Shown: piece after piece, positions 36,890-45,618 of the stretch | How the letters are laid out: each line of letters opens with the position of its first letter | Numbering within the stretch: the stretch's first letter is position 1 | Source: Photobacterium sp. TLY01 | GTDB lineage: Bacteria > Pseudomonadota > Gammaproteobacteria > Enterobacterales > Vibrionaceae | DNA length: 64,000 nt | Assembly: GCF_021432065.1 (NCBI RefSeq) | Contig: NZ_CP090365.1 | Location: 1,054,001-1,118,000 of the forward strand | Reading direction: 5' to 3' | Position numbers and translations under genes: made by a program | The notes under the pieces: model-generated | Database searches by the model: none | The model's input: only the letters and a program-made list of their open reading frames with translations | Told to the model about the DNA's origin: nothing

Positions 36890-38043
36890 AAACATTCTCC
36901 TTGCCGGATCTGGGCGAAGGACTCGCCGAATCAGAAATTATTGAATGGCATGTCAGTGTCGGTGATACCGTGGAAGTCGACCAGGTCGTGCTGACCGTTG
37001 AAACAGCAAAAGCCACCGTTGAAGTCCCTGCGCCTTACAGTGGCACCATTGTCAGTCGGCACGGTAATGAAGGTGATGTCATCTCCATTGGTAGCTTGCT
37101 GCTGGAGATCGACGAAACAAATTCAACCGATGCCAATACCAAAGAAACCAGTCAGCCAGAAAAGTCCCACCGGGCCGATGCCGCCACAGTGGTCGGCAAC
37201 GTCTCCAATCACGCACAGAGCGTCAGTGCTGATGAGTTTTGGGTTGGCAGTCAGGTAAAACCGTCCTCTGAACATATCAGCGCCTTACCAGCCGCCCGGC
37301 TTTTGGCTCAGAAACTGGGGGTAAACCTCAGGCAGATCAACGGAAGCGGACCCAATGGCGTGATTGTCGAAGCCGATGTATACCGGGCCTGCGATCAGCA
37401 ACTGCCCGGCACTGAAGTGCTAAAAGGCGCTCGCCGGACGATGGTCGGCAGCATGACAGAAGCCCATCAGCAAGTCGCCGCTGTGACCATCACTGAAGAA
37501 GCATTGCTGGACAAGTGGCCGAAAGACGAAGACATCACCACCCGGATTATTCAGGCCATCGTTTCTGCCTGTGAACAGGAATCAGCGTTGAATGCCTGGT
37601 TTGATGCCGAAACCATGACGCGCTGCGTCCACCAAAAAGTTAATATCGGTATCGCGGTCGACAGCCCTCACGGCCTGTATGTCCCGGTACTCAGAGATGC
37701 AGGCAGCCTGAATCCGAAAGCCATCCGACGCTGGATCGACGAAACCGCAGAAGGGATCAGAGCCAGAAAAATTGGCCGTGAAGAGTTTCAGCATGCCACC
37801 ATCACACTGTCTAACTTCGGTGCGATTGCCGGTATTTATGCCACGCCTGTCGTCACACCGCCTCAGGTTGCCATCGTGGGCGCAGGCCGGCTCATTGATA
37901 AACTCGTGATGAAGGACAATAAGCCGCTGTCTGTGAAAGCCATGCCGCTGTCTGTCACCTTTGATCACAGGGCCTGCACCGGAGGGGAAGCAGCCCGGTT
38001 TGTCAGGGCCCTTGTTCAGCACCTGTCAAAACCGCATGGTTAA
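36886..38043 (+). CDS. 2-oxoacid dehydrogenase E2 (dihydrolipoamide acyltransferase)
   Basis: 385 residues. Lipoyl domain (about 1-76) with VETAKATVEVPAP (lipoyl Lys); acidic Ser/Thr/Ala-rich linker; E3-binding domain around SALPAARLLAQKLGVN (about 130-165); catalytic core (about 185-385). The core's active site, normally DHRxxDG, reads DHRACTGG: the catalytic His is kept but the Asp position is Thr, a variant that looks like a subfamily trait rather than damage, since the rest is intact. The ATG at 36886 overlaps the E1beta stop as ATGA, and GGAGGG is correctly spaced for it. Confidence 0.92.
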   Translation: MKTFSLPDLGEGLAESEIIEWHVSVGDTVEVDQVVLTVETAKATVEVPAPYSGTIVSRHGNEGDVISIGSLLLEIDETNSTDANTKETSQPEKSHRADAATVVGNVSNHAQSVSADEFWVGSQVKPSSEHISALPAARLLAQKLGVNLRQINGSGPNGVIVEADVYRACDQQLPGTEVLKGARRTMVGSMTEAHQQVAAVTITEEALLDKWPKDEDITTRIIQAIVSACEQESALNAWFDAETMTRCVHQKVNIGIAVDSPHGLYVPVLRDAGSLNPKAIRRWIDETAEGIRARKIGREEFQHATITLSNFGAIAGIYATPVVTPPQVAIVGAGRLIDKLVMKDNKPLSVKAMPLSVTFDHRACTGGEAARFVRALVQHLSKPHG

Positions 38044-38065
38044 CACATAAAAAGTTAACGCATAA

Positions 38066-38098
38066 AAAAACAGGCCAGTGCAAAGCTGGCCTGTTTTC
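38066..38098. terminator. bidirectional terminator between E2 and DEAD-box genes
   Basis: AAAACAGGCCAG and CTGGCCTGTTTT arms around a seven-base loop between two convergent stops. There are T-runs on both strands. Confidence 0.88.
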
Positions 38099-38115
38099 AT
38101 CTGTCTCGATTTTCG

Positions 38116-39456
38116 TTATTCGTCCGCTGACGGATCTGCAGGTTTTCTCTTCTTCGGCATAAAGACGTTGTCCCCAACCGCCATATTATCGTAGAAACGT
38201 TTATCCAGTTTCTTCTTCGGTTTAGACGCCGTTTTGGCTTTATCCTGCTGAGGCTTCGCCTTGGTATTCTTCTTCGGTTGATACGTTTTCTTCGGTGCAG
38301 GTTTCAGCCCTTTAAACTTACCTTCCAGTCCTTCCAGAGCGGTGAAACTGATTTGTTTCTGCAGGAAAGCTTCCACATTCTTAAAGCTTTTCCAGTCTTT
38401 CGGCCCCACCAGCGACACCGCATCGCCTTTATTACCAGCGCGGCCTGTACGACCAATCCGGTGAACATACTCTTCAGCATGCTTGGGCATGTCAAAGTTA
38501 ATCACATGTGAGACTTTACTGATATCCAAACCCCGTGACGCAATATCCGTCGTGACCAGAATCTTGTGAACATTCCGCTCAAACTGGCTCATGATGTTAT
38601 TACGCTGGGTTTGATTCAGGTTACCACTTAAGGCCACCGCTTTGAGTTTCCGCTCATTGAGCAACTCAGTCAGGCGGTTTGTGTCTTCTCGTGTCGCGGT
38701 AAAAATAATGACCTGGTCATAATTTTCCTGCTCCAGCAAACGGTCCAAAATAGCCTGTTTATGATCCAGGTGATCACACAAGATAAAACGCTGCTCGATA
38801 TCACCATGATCCTGCGCCGCATGTCCAACGGCAATACGCTTAGGGTCATTGAGCATTTCAGATGCGATATCAATCACTTCCGGATCGTCTAACGTAGCAG
38901 AGAACATCAGCGTCTGACGGCGTCTGTGATCAGCGGCCTGGTGTATTTTGCGCAACTCCGGCGCAAAGCCCAGATCCAGCATACGATCCGCTTCATCCAT
39001 GATCAGCATTTCCAGACCGTTCAGGTGCGTGCTGCGGTGCTCCAGATGGTCCGCTAAACGGCCAGGTGTTGCCACCACAAACATGGGGTCATTGCGTAGC
39101 GCTTTGACCTGATCATTGAAGTTTTCGCCCCCGACAATCAGCGTGCTGTCATAAGGTGTACCAGCATTCAGGGTGCGTAATTGTGCATAAACCTGCTTAG
39201 CCAGCTCACGGGTCGGCGTCAGAATAACCACGCGCGGATCACGCTTAGTAAAGGGTTTACCACGGTACATGCGCTGCATGGCCGGCAGCAAAAATGCCAG
39301 AGTTTTACCGGAACCGGTTTTCGAGGAAGCCAGCAAATCTTTTCCAGCAATCGCAACAGGAATGGCTTGCTGCTGGATTTCTGTCGCCTGCGAGAAGGCC
39401 ATATGACTCAATTTTTTCAGCAGTCGCTGATCAAGACCAAGATCTTTAAAGTGCAA
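38116..39456 (-). CDS. DEAD-box ATP-dependent RNA helicase
   Basis: 446 residues starting at TTG (39456), supported by GGAG six bases upstream and MHFKDLGLDQRLLKKL as the Q-motif start. Motifs: ASSKTGSGKT (I), PTRELA (Ia), TPGR (Ib), DEAD in IMDEADRMLD (II), SAT (III), TTDIASRGLDI (V) and HRIGRTGR (VI). The C-terminal tail (about 365-446) is very Lys-rich and likely binds RNA. It probably acts in ribosome assembly or RNA decay; which E. coli helicase it matches is unclear. Confidence 0.93.
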   Translation of the reverse strand: MHFKDLGLDQRLLKKLSHMAFSQATEIQQQAIPVAIAGKDLLASSKTGSGKTLAFLLPAMQRMYRGKPFTKRDPRVVILTPTRELAKQVYAQLRTLNAGTPYDSTLIVGGENFNDQVKALRNDPMFVVATPGRLADHLEHRSTHLNGLEMLIMDEADRMLDLGFAPELRKIHQAADHRRRQTLMFSATLDDPEVIDIASEMLNDPKRIAVGHAAQDHGDIEQRFILCDHLDHKQAILDRLLEQENYDQVIIFTATREDTNRLTELLNERKLKAVALSGNLNQTQRNNIMSQFERNVHKILVTTDIASRGLDISKVSHVINFDMPKHAEEYVHRIGRTGRAGNKGDAVSLVGPKDWKSFKNVEAFLQKQISFTALEGLEGKFKGLKPAPKKTYQPKKNTKAKPQQDKAKTASKPKKKLDKRFYDNMAVGDNVFMPKKRKPADPSADE

Positions 39457-39659
39457 AGTATTGCTCCGGTAAAACGCTCTAAAATAAGACGATTTCCTGC
39501 TGATTGCCCGTGATCTGGCTCACAGCCGGAAGAAAATTTAGCGGCGGATTATACCATAGTTCTCTTGATTCACCACGACAAGATAACAAGACAGTGCACC
39601 ACACGCTGCGATCACCGCTGCTTTGTCCAATCCTAATCAAAGGCTGGTCAGTCTGAAAC

Positions 39660-39691
39660 AAAATGGCCTCAGCGGTTACTGAGGCCATTTT
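39660..39691. terminator. bidirectional terminator after phoX
   Basis: AAAATGGCCTCAG and its complement around six loop bases, with T-runs on both sides. It lies 35 bp past the phoX stop; the region to the helicase start also holds the helicase promoter. Confidence 0.88.
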
Positions 39692-39726
39692 CGTCTGGTG
39701 ATTATTGCGCTGTTAATGTTTCATCA

Positions 39727-41601
39727 TCACGCGCCAATCACGCCACCGTCTTCACGGGTAATCATCATGATGGTCGAGCGCGGTTTGGTGTTCCCACCGT
39801 AAGGGAAATGCGATGGTGCACCTTCTTCGCCCGGGTGCTGAACACCCACAAACATCGTTTTGTGATCCGGTGAGAATGTCAGCCCGGTAATTTCACACGC
39901 GACCGGTCCAGTCAGAAACCGGCGCACTTCGCCTGTCATGGGATCGCCACACAGCATCTGGTTATTGCCCTGCCCGGCAAAATCCCCTTTGTTCGAATAG
40001 TTGCCATCCGTCTGAATCCACAAACGACCTGCGCTATCGAACCCAATACCATCCGGGCTGTTGAACATATTGCCGGTGTTGATGTTGTCGCTGCCAGCGT
40101 ACAAGTCACCATGATGGACACTCGGGTTGCCCGCTATCAGATACAGATCCCAGACAAAGCCTTCACTGGTGTGGTCGCCATTCAATGGCATCCAGCGCAC
40201 AATCTGACCGTAGTGATTTTTCGCCCGCGGATTCGGCCCACCCACTGGCTGACCTTCTTTCCCACGGTTCTTGTTATTCGTCAATGTACAGAATACATGC
40301 TTGTTGTCCGGATGTACGGCGACCCATTCAGGGCGATCCATCGTGGTGGCGCCGACCTGAGTGGCAGCACGACGGGCAAAAATCAGCACTTCGGCCTGAT
40401 CGTTAAAGCCATTATCCGGTGTTAACCCATGCTTGCCGAACGTCAGTTCAATCCACCGTCCCTGACCTTTCAACTGATCGTCATTCATATCGAACCGGGC
40501 AACATAAAGTGTACCTTCTTCGAGCAACTTGCGATTCGCTGCATCGTTGCCATGCTGATAACGGTGCTTAGAAACGAACTTGTACAGGTGCTCGCCGCGC
40601 TCATCATCCCCCAGGTACACCACAGCATGGCCGTCTTGATTCAGTGTCAGCGCCGCATTTTCATGTTTAAAGCGGCCTAATGCCGTGCGCTTCATTGGCG
40701 TTGACTGCGGATCATTTGGATCGATCTCGACGATCCAGCCAAAACGGTTGGCTTCATTCGGGTTTTTCAGCACATCAAAACGTTCATCATGCTGATGCCA
40801 TTTGTAGTCGCTGGCTGATGCAGAAATGCCATAACGGGCCTGATCTGCGTTTACTTCACCTTTTTCATCACTGCCGAAGAAATCATCAAAGTTTTCTTCA
40901 CAGGTCAGATAAGTGCCCCAGGGCGTTTGACCGTTTGCACAGTTATTGAACGTACCTAATGGCTTGGTTCCTGCCGGATCAGCTTTGGTCTTCATCAGTT
41001 CGTGACCCGCAGCCGGCCCTGTAAGCATCATCGGGGTATTGGCTGTAATACGGCGATTTCGTTTGCCGCTTTTATCGATCACCCACTGTCCATTTTTGCG
41101 CACGACTTCCACGATAGTCACGCCGACAGCCGCCTGTGCCTTACGCACATCATCAGCCGTCATGTTGTTGCCTTTATGATCGAACAAGTACTCGTAGTTG
41201 GTGTATTCATTATTGATAGCCAGAACACCGCGGTCTTCACTGATAGCAAAAAAGCTCATACCATCCGTGTTATCACCAAACTGACGCTCTTGTGCCCGTG
41301 AATCCTGTTTTCCGCTTTGGTCAAATTCAGGTGCACCAGGAAAGATCGGATCGCCCCATGACATCAGCGGGGTTGCCTTATAGCCTTTTGGTACCACTAC
41401 TGTGTCAGCGGTAGAAACGGGCACAGGTTCAAAATTCAACAGCGAGGATGTAGGTGAAGCAGCCACGGCTTTGGCTACCGGGTTTAATGCCAGAAATGCC
41501 CCGGCACCAGCGGCAGCGGTTCCAGTCAGAAAATGACGGCGCGATAATCTCGCCTCAATCATTTTTGTTAGTTGCGAGTCCTGCTCATCACGCTTCCACA
41601 T
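39727..41601 (-). CDS. phoX: PhoX-family alkaline phosphatase
   Basis: 624 residues from the ATG at 41601 (AAGGAG seven bases before; the frame opens at 41661). A Tat signal SRRHFLTG with a hydrophobic Ala/Gly stretch follows a short charged leader, so it is exported folded. The PhoX domain shows NNEYTNYEYLFDH, TPWGTYLTCEENFDDFFG and the C-terminal HPGEEGAPSHFPYGG. PhoX enzymes use Ca2+ and Fe3+ to release phosphate from esters and are widespread in marine bacteria. A weak PhoB-box-like site lies upstream. Confidence 0.92.
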   Translation of the reverse strand: MWKRDEQDSQLTKMIEARLSRRHFLTGTAAAGAGAFLALNPVAKAVAASPTSSLLNFEPVPVSTADTVVVPKGYKATPLMSWGDPIFPGAPEFDQSGKQDSRAQERQFGDNTDGMSFFAISEDRGVLAINNEYTNYEYLFDHKGNNMTADDVRKAQAAVGVTIVEVVRKNGQWVIDKSGKRNRRITANTPMMLTGPAAGHELMKTKADPAGTKPLGTFNNCANGQTPWGTYLTCEENFDDFFGSDEKGEVNADQARYGISASASDYKWHQHDERFDVLKNPNEANRFGWIVEIDPNDPQSTPMKRTALGRFKHENAALTLNQDGHAVVYLGDDERGEHLYKFVSKHRYQHGNDAANRKLLEEGTLYVARFDMNDDQLKGQGRWIELTFGKHGLTPDNGFNDQAEVLIFARRAATQVGATTMDRPEWVAVHPDNKHVFCTLTNNKNRGKEGQPVGGPNPRAKNHYGQIVRWMPLNGDHTSEGFVWDLYLIAGNPSVHHGDLYAGSDNINTGNMFNSPDGIGFDSAGRLWIQTDGNYSNKGDFAGQGNNQMLCGDPMTGEVRRFLTGPVACEITGLTFSPDHKTMFVGVQHPGEEGAPSHFPYGGNTKPRSTIMMITREDGGVIGA

Positions 41602-41666
41602 CGTATGCTCCTTATTATTCTTCGCATATCCAAATAGATTTAACGAGCGGAGCATATGCACTAAAT

Positions 41667-41684
41667 CTTACAAACACATGAAAG
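41667..41684 (-). promoter_or_regulatory. possible PhoB box upstream of phoX
   Basis: On the minus strand CTTTCATGTGTTTGTAAG: the first half-site matches six of seven positions of CTGTCAT, the second four. It lies 66 bp before the phoX ATG. Placement and gene function fit PhoB control, but the match is weak. Confidence 0.35.
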
Positions 41685-41747
41685 TTATATGTCTTAACGA
41701 TGAAAAGGCATTGAAAAGTAGCGAGTTAGCGTATCACGCCTGCATAA

Positions 41748-41774
41748 AAAAACGGCTCATGAAGAGCCGTTTTT
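41748..41774 (-). terminator. terminator of galE
   Basis: AAAAACGGCTC and GAGCCGTTTTT around a five-base loop, 19 bp after the galE stop on the minus strand, with a T-run. Confidence 0.88.
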
Positions 41775-41792
41775 ACATTGGACTGAATCCGA

Positions 41793-42812
41793 TCAGTGAC
41801 TGTCCGGATATCCTTGCGGGTTTTGAGACTGCCAGCGCCAGGTATCAAGCGTCATTTGATCCACAGTACGGGAAGCTGTCCAGTGCAGTTCTTTCTTTGC
41901 TTTACTTGGATCTGCCCAGCATTCTGCAATATCACCGGGGCGTCGCGGCGCGATCTGATACGGCACCGCTTTCTCTGAGGCTTTTGCAAAGGCTTCAACC
42001 ATCTGTAAAACACTCAGACCATTGCCCGTACCCAGATTGTAAATATGCAGGCCGGCTTCTTTGCCTTTGTGCGTCAGTGCAGCGACATGACCATCTGCCA
42101 GATCGACCACATGGATATAATCACGCACACCTGTACCATCCACTGTTGGGTAATCATCGCCAAATACAGAAAGGAATTCCCGACGGCCCACAGCGACCTG
42201 AGCAATAAACGGCATCAGATTATTGGGGATGCCTTGCGGGTCTTCACCCATTTCCCCTGACTCATGCGCCCCAACCGGATTGAAATAACGCAGCAGTGTG
42301 ATGCTCATTTCAGGATGAGCATGCTGGATATCCGTCAGGCACTCTTCGACCATCAGCTTACTGCGGCCATAAGGATTGGTTGCACTGGTCGGGAAAGATT
42401 CCAGAATCGGCACGCTTGCCGGATCGCCATACACTGTCGCCGAAGAGCTGAAAATAATGCTGTTCACACCGGCTTTACGCATTGCTTCAACCAGTACCAG
42501 TGTGCCGTGAACATTGTTGTCATAGTATTCCAGCGGCTTTGCAACCGATTCACCGACGGCTTTCAAGCCTGCAAAGTGAATCACTGATTCAACATCATTC
42601 TCACGAAAGACTTTATCCAGAAAAGCACGATCACGAATATCACCTTCAAAAAACGCTGGTCTGACACCGGTCAGTTTTTCAATTCGCTCCAGCACGGTCT
42701 TCTTACTGTTGTACAGGTTATCGACAATGATCGGAGTCATTCCCGCTTCTATCATTTGTACGCAGGTATGACTGCCTATATACCCCATACCGCCTGTGAC
42801 CAGAACGCGCAT
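41793..42812 (-). CDS. galE: UDP-glucose 4-epimerase
   Basis: 339 residues. The Rossmann motif GGMGYIGSH lies at the N-terminus; the SSSATVYG catalytic Ser/Thr and the YGRSK (Tyr-x3-Lys) follow, and RRPGDIAECWADPSKA is the UDP-sugar part. It interconverts UDP-glucose and UDP-galactose for LPS, capsule and galactose use. AAGGAGATTGT precedes the ATG. It is monocistronic; no other gal or polysaccharide gene is close. Confidence 0.96.
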   Translation of the reverse strand: MRVLVTGGMGYIGSHTCVQMIEAGMTPIIVDNLYNSKKTVLERIEKLTGVRPAFFEGDIRDRAFLDKVFRENDVESVIHFAGLKAVGESVAKPLEYYDNNVHGTLVLVEAMRKAGVNSIIFSSSATVYGDPASVPILESFPTSATNPYGRSKLMVEECLTDIQHAHPEMSITLLRYFNPVGAHESGEMGEDPQGIPNNLMPFIAQVAVGRREFLSVFGDDYPTVDGTGVRDYIHVVDLADGHVAALTHKGKEAGLHIYNLGTGNGLSVLQMVEAFAKASEKAVPYQIAPRRPGDIAECWADPSKAKKELHWTASRTVDQMTLDTWRWQSQNPQGYPDSH

Positions 42813-43041
42813 ACAATCTCCTTGTTTTTTGCTTCTTCATTTTGCTGCAGATGCTGAGTATATCAGAGAATCTTACACCGTCATCAGACGCATTCCCTGT
42901 GGCGCTTTCAATGAGCTGCCAAACAGATATTTTCTTTTGAATCAATCTCAGGCGATGCATGTTCACAGCGATAAACACTCTTATCCGTGTTCAGTGTTAC
43001 ACTGGCTGACACATTCAGTTATCCAAACATATAGAGGCAAT

Positions 43042-43557
43042 ATGACATCACAGACCCTGTGCCAGTGGAAAGGCTTTTCCGTAGAACAAGGCACACACCA
43101 ATTGCCGGATGGACGCGACATCACTTTTACCACAGTCCGCCATCCGGGCGCTGTGGTGATTGTGCCGGTCACGGCGCACGGGGAACTGGTTCTGTTACGC
43201 CAATACCGCCCTGCAATCGGACGCTGGATTCTGGAATTCCCGGCAGGCACTCTGGAAAAAGGAGAAGATATCGCCTGTTGTGCGAAACGGGAACTGGCCG
43301 AAGAAACACAGCTCGCCGCCAGTGATTGGCAGGCATTGGGGGAACTTCTGCCGGTCCCTGGCTTTTGTGATGAAGTGCAGCATGTCTTTCTGGCCAAAAA
43401 CCTTTCTCCAGCCCAAGGTGAACTTGATTCAGATGAAATTCTCGAAGTCGTTACGCTGACAGTGAACACTTTTCTTGAAAAGGTGAGCCGGAATGAGATT
43501 CAGGATGCTAAAACACTGGCCGTGTTTCTGAAATTACAGGTTATGGGGCTCATCTGA
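43042..43557 (+). CDS. NUDIX hydrolase (ADP-ribose pyrophosphatase-like)
   Basis: 171 residues from the ATG at 43042 (AGAGG six bases before). NUDIX box: GTLEKGEDIACCAKREL followed by AEETQL, which fits Gx5Ex7REUxEExGU except that the last Gly is Gln. LLRQYRPAIGRWILEFPAG upstream of the box is typical of ADP-sugar pyrophosphatases (NudF/NudE type). It probably removes toxic or signalling nucleotide sugars. Monocistronic. Confidence 0.88.
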   Translation: MTSQTLCQWKGFSVEQGTHQLPDGRDITFTTVRHPGAVVIVPVTAHGELVLLRQYRPAIGRWILEFPAGTLEKGEDIACCAKRELAEETQLAASDWQALGELLPVPGFCDEVQHVFLAKNLSPAQGELDSDEILEVVTLTVNTFLEKVSRNEIQDAKTLAVFLKLQVMGLI

Positions 43558-43614
43558 CGACAATCAGTCATTGTCGTATTCCAGACCCCCGGCTTTATAT
43601 TGCTCACTTTCACT

Positions 43615-43632
43615 GTTAGCTATATAGCGAAC
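43615..43632. promoter_or_regulatory. HipB-type operator O1
   Basis: GTTAGCTATATAGCGAAC, an 18-bp near-palindrome (one mismatched pair). First of three copies exactly 39 bp apart that end at the hipB start. Confidence 0.75.
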
Positions 43633-43653
43633 AAATGTAACCATCGACATTAT

Positions 43654-43671
43654 GTTCGCTATATAGATAAC
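43654..43671. promoter_or_regulatory. HipB-type operator O2
   Basis: GTTCGCTATATAGATAAC, the second copy, 39 bp after O1 start to start; its right arm carries the changes. Confidence 0.75.
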
Positions 43672-43692
43672 TTTTACGTAATCAACTACACT

Positions 43693-43710
43693 GTTTGCTA
43701 TATAGCGAAC
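43693..43710. promoter_or_regulatory. HipB-type operator O3
   Basis: GTTTGCTATATAGCGAAC, third copy, 39 bp after O2, ending 11 bases before the hipB ATG and just before its ribosome site, so binding here would block transcription start or early elongation. Confidence 0.75.
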
Positions 43711-43721
43711 AGGATTTCAAA

Positions 43722-43976
43722 ATGGCCAACCGAGAGAGCATAGGTAAAGCAATCGCTACGGCGAGAAAAGCCAGAGGCGCGACACAGAAAGCCATGGCAG
43801 AACAGACCGGCATTAACAAAACCACCCTGTCAGAAATTGAAAACGGCCGCTTTACCGGCTCTCTGGACATTTTCGAGCGCTACCTGGATGCCGTTGGCTT
43901 GCAATTGCAGGTATCACCGAAGCAACATCAGTTACCTGACTGGGATGATATTGACACACTGTTTGACGAGGATTGA
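43722..43976 (+). CDS. hipB: HipB-like antitoxin and autorepressor
   Basis: 84 residues from the ATG at 43722 (CAGGATTTCAAA upstream). An XRE-type helix-turn-helix (about 7-62) shows KAIATARKARGATQKAMAEQ and INKTTLSEIENGRF. The short tail is acidic and aromatic (LPDWDDIDTLFDED). It should bind the three upstream palindromes and neutralise HipA. Two bases separate its stop from the hipA start. Confidence 0.9.
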   Translation: MANRESIGKAIATARKARGATQKAMAEQTGINKTTLSEIENGRFTGSLDIFERYLDAVGLQLQVSPKQHQLPDWDDIDTLFDED

Positions 43977-43978
43977 GC

Positions 43979-45190
43979 ATGACCCTGGATCACCTGCCCG
44001 CCAAAATAGAAAAGATAACTGTGTGTCTGGATGAAGATGAATTAGGTGTGTTAACACACGGTTCTGTTCACCATTATCAGCCAATACAAACTCGGCGCCA
44101 TGTCTCCCTCACCATGACAAAATCCAACCTGGATGGCTATGCCTCCGGCGCACTACACCCTATTTTTGCGCAGAATCTGCCTGAGGGCTTCAATCGCCGG
44201 TTCATTGCTGAAAAACTGGCAAGATATGCCCGGGTCAACGACATGTACCTGCTCGCCCTGCAGGGTGAACACAGCATCGGTATGCTCAGTTACCGAAGTG
44301 AATTGCAACTTCCCGAGGCGGATTCGGTATCCCTGACTGACATTCTGACTTATCAGGGCAGCACGCCTTTATTCCCGCAACTGCTCGAGAAATATTATCT
44401 GCGCAATGCGCTGGCCGGTGTGCAGCCTAAAGTCAGTATTCCCAAAACCGACCGAACAGTAGAACAAAAAGATCTGATTGTTAAATCCTTCGATACCGAG
44501 TTTCCGTTGCTGACGGTCAACGAATATGTCTGTATGGAAGCAGCACGCTATTGCGGATTAGAACCGCCAGCCACCTATCTGTCTGACAATATGGAAACCT
44601 TTATTGTCGAACGTTTTGATAAACCAGAGGGCCAGTTACTGGGATATGAAGATTTCACGACCTTGTTGAAAAAGCCCAACAACCCGGATGCCAAATATAC
44701 CGGCAGCTACGAAACGCTACTCAAAGCAACCCACCTGTACACCAATAGTTTGGCTGAGGTGGAAAAAATGTATCGATACATTGTTTTCAACTGCCTGATC
44801 GGCAACGGTGATGCACATCTGAAGAACTTCGCATTGCAATACACACAAGACATGAAACACATCTTTGTTTCCCCGCCTTTTGATATCACTCATACCCTGA
44901 TTTACGACACCATTGACAATAAAATGGCACTGAAGATGGCGAACAGCAAAGTCTTCCCAGATAAGCACCATCTGTTAAAGCTGGCTGAGTCCACCAGTTT
45001 CAGGATTCGGCAGGCTGATAAGATCATTGAAAAACTGGCACACGACATCAAAGACTATATCAATCGCTCCGATGAAATCCGGTTAATGGAAGGGCTGAAA
45101 GCCTCCATCGACAAGTCAGTTTCTGGGGCCATGGTGTCCAGCTATAGCGCAAAGTCGTACCGGCACGACAAAAAACGTAAGTTTGAATAA
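43979..45190 (+). CDS. hipA: HipA-like serine/threonine kinase toxin
   Basis: 403 residues from the ATG at 43979, two bases after hipB stops. The HipA N-terminal couple (GALHPIFAQNLPEGFNRRFIAE) is present. NALAGVQPKVSI is the region of the autophosphorylated Ser loop in E. coli (SVAGAQEK), but the Ser position reads Leu/Ala here. The kinase core has IGNGDAHLKNFAL (catalytic Asp and Asn) and FDITHT (metal Asp). HipA kinases inactivate aminoacyl-tRNA synthetases and cause dormancy or persistence. Active-site residues look intact. Confidence 0.9.
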   Translation: MTLDHLPAKIEKITVCLDEDELGVLTHGSVHHYQPIQTRRHVSLTMTKSNLDGYASGALHPIFAQNLPEGFNRRFIAEKLARYARVNDMYLLALQGEHSIGMLSYRSELQLPEADSVSLTDILTYQGSTPLFPQLLEKYYLRNALAGVQPKVSIPKTDRTVEQKDLIVKSFDTEFPLLTVNEYVCMEAARYCGLEPPATYLSDNMETFIVERFDKPEGQLLGYEDFTTLLKKPNNPDAKYTGSYETLLKATHLYTNSLAEVEKMYRYIVFNCLIGNGDAHLKNFALQYTQDMKHIFVSPPFDITHTLIYDTIDNKMALKMANSKVFPDKHHLLKLAESTSFRIRQADKIIEKLAHDIKDYINRSDEIRLMEGLKASIDKSVSGAMVSSYSAKSYRHDKKRKFE

Positions 45191-45580
45191 TTCGCCTGAA
45201 ACAGCAATATATTTCCTCAAGCAGATTTAAACAGGACATTACCCTATTCATTTCACAAGTCAAAATGTTAAATCAATGTTCTGTTCGCATGTATATCAGA
45301 GAAGATTAGCGGGCCTACGAACTATAGACTGCAGCAATGGCACCTTTGTCATAAGCGTTCACAAAAAAAATACCAATCGCAATAGTGATCAACTTTCAGA
45401 GCAATGTCAGCAGCATCATAGTGCATCATACAAAGCTGTAAGTGATTGTCTCAAAGGCAGTATCGATATCATTCCCTAAAGTTACTGATGTGAAAGCAAT
45501 AAAATGGCTAACACAGATAACGTCAGAGCGTTACTTCACAGTACGCCAACATAAGAATAAATTAATAAAGGAATATCGAT
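45191..45580. other. AT-rich intergenic region after hipBA
   Basis: About 390 bp, clearly more AT-rich than the flanking genes. No terminator is obvious after hipA. A plus-strand 67-codon frame at 45276 lacks a ribosome site and is not called. The last bases contain AAAGGAATATCGAT, the ribosome site of the next gene. Confidence 0.45.
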
Positions 45581-45618
45581 ATGAATATAACAAACTGTAA
45601 AAAAAATACTTTGCATTG
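45581..45618 (+). other. frameshifted natural start of the AraC-type gene (A8 tract)
   Basis: An ATG at 45581 with AAGGAATATCGAT before it reads only 16 codons and stops. It contains an A8 run at 45599-45606. One more A would join it exactly in frame to the long ORF, adding MNITNCKKKYFA. The ribosome site and this N-terminus look authentic, so the gene either carries a slippery switch, a mutation, or a base-call error. Confidence 0.7.

Noticed and set aside
45276..45479. 67-codon plus-strand frame after hipA
   Set aside because: No ribosome site, ordinary random composition in an AT-rich gap, and no hydrophobic or conserved-looking pattern.
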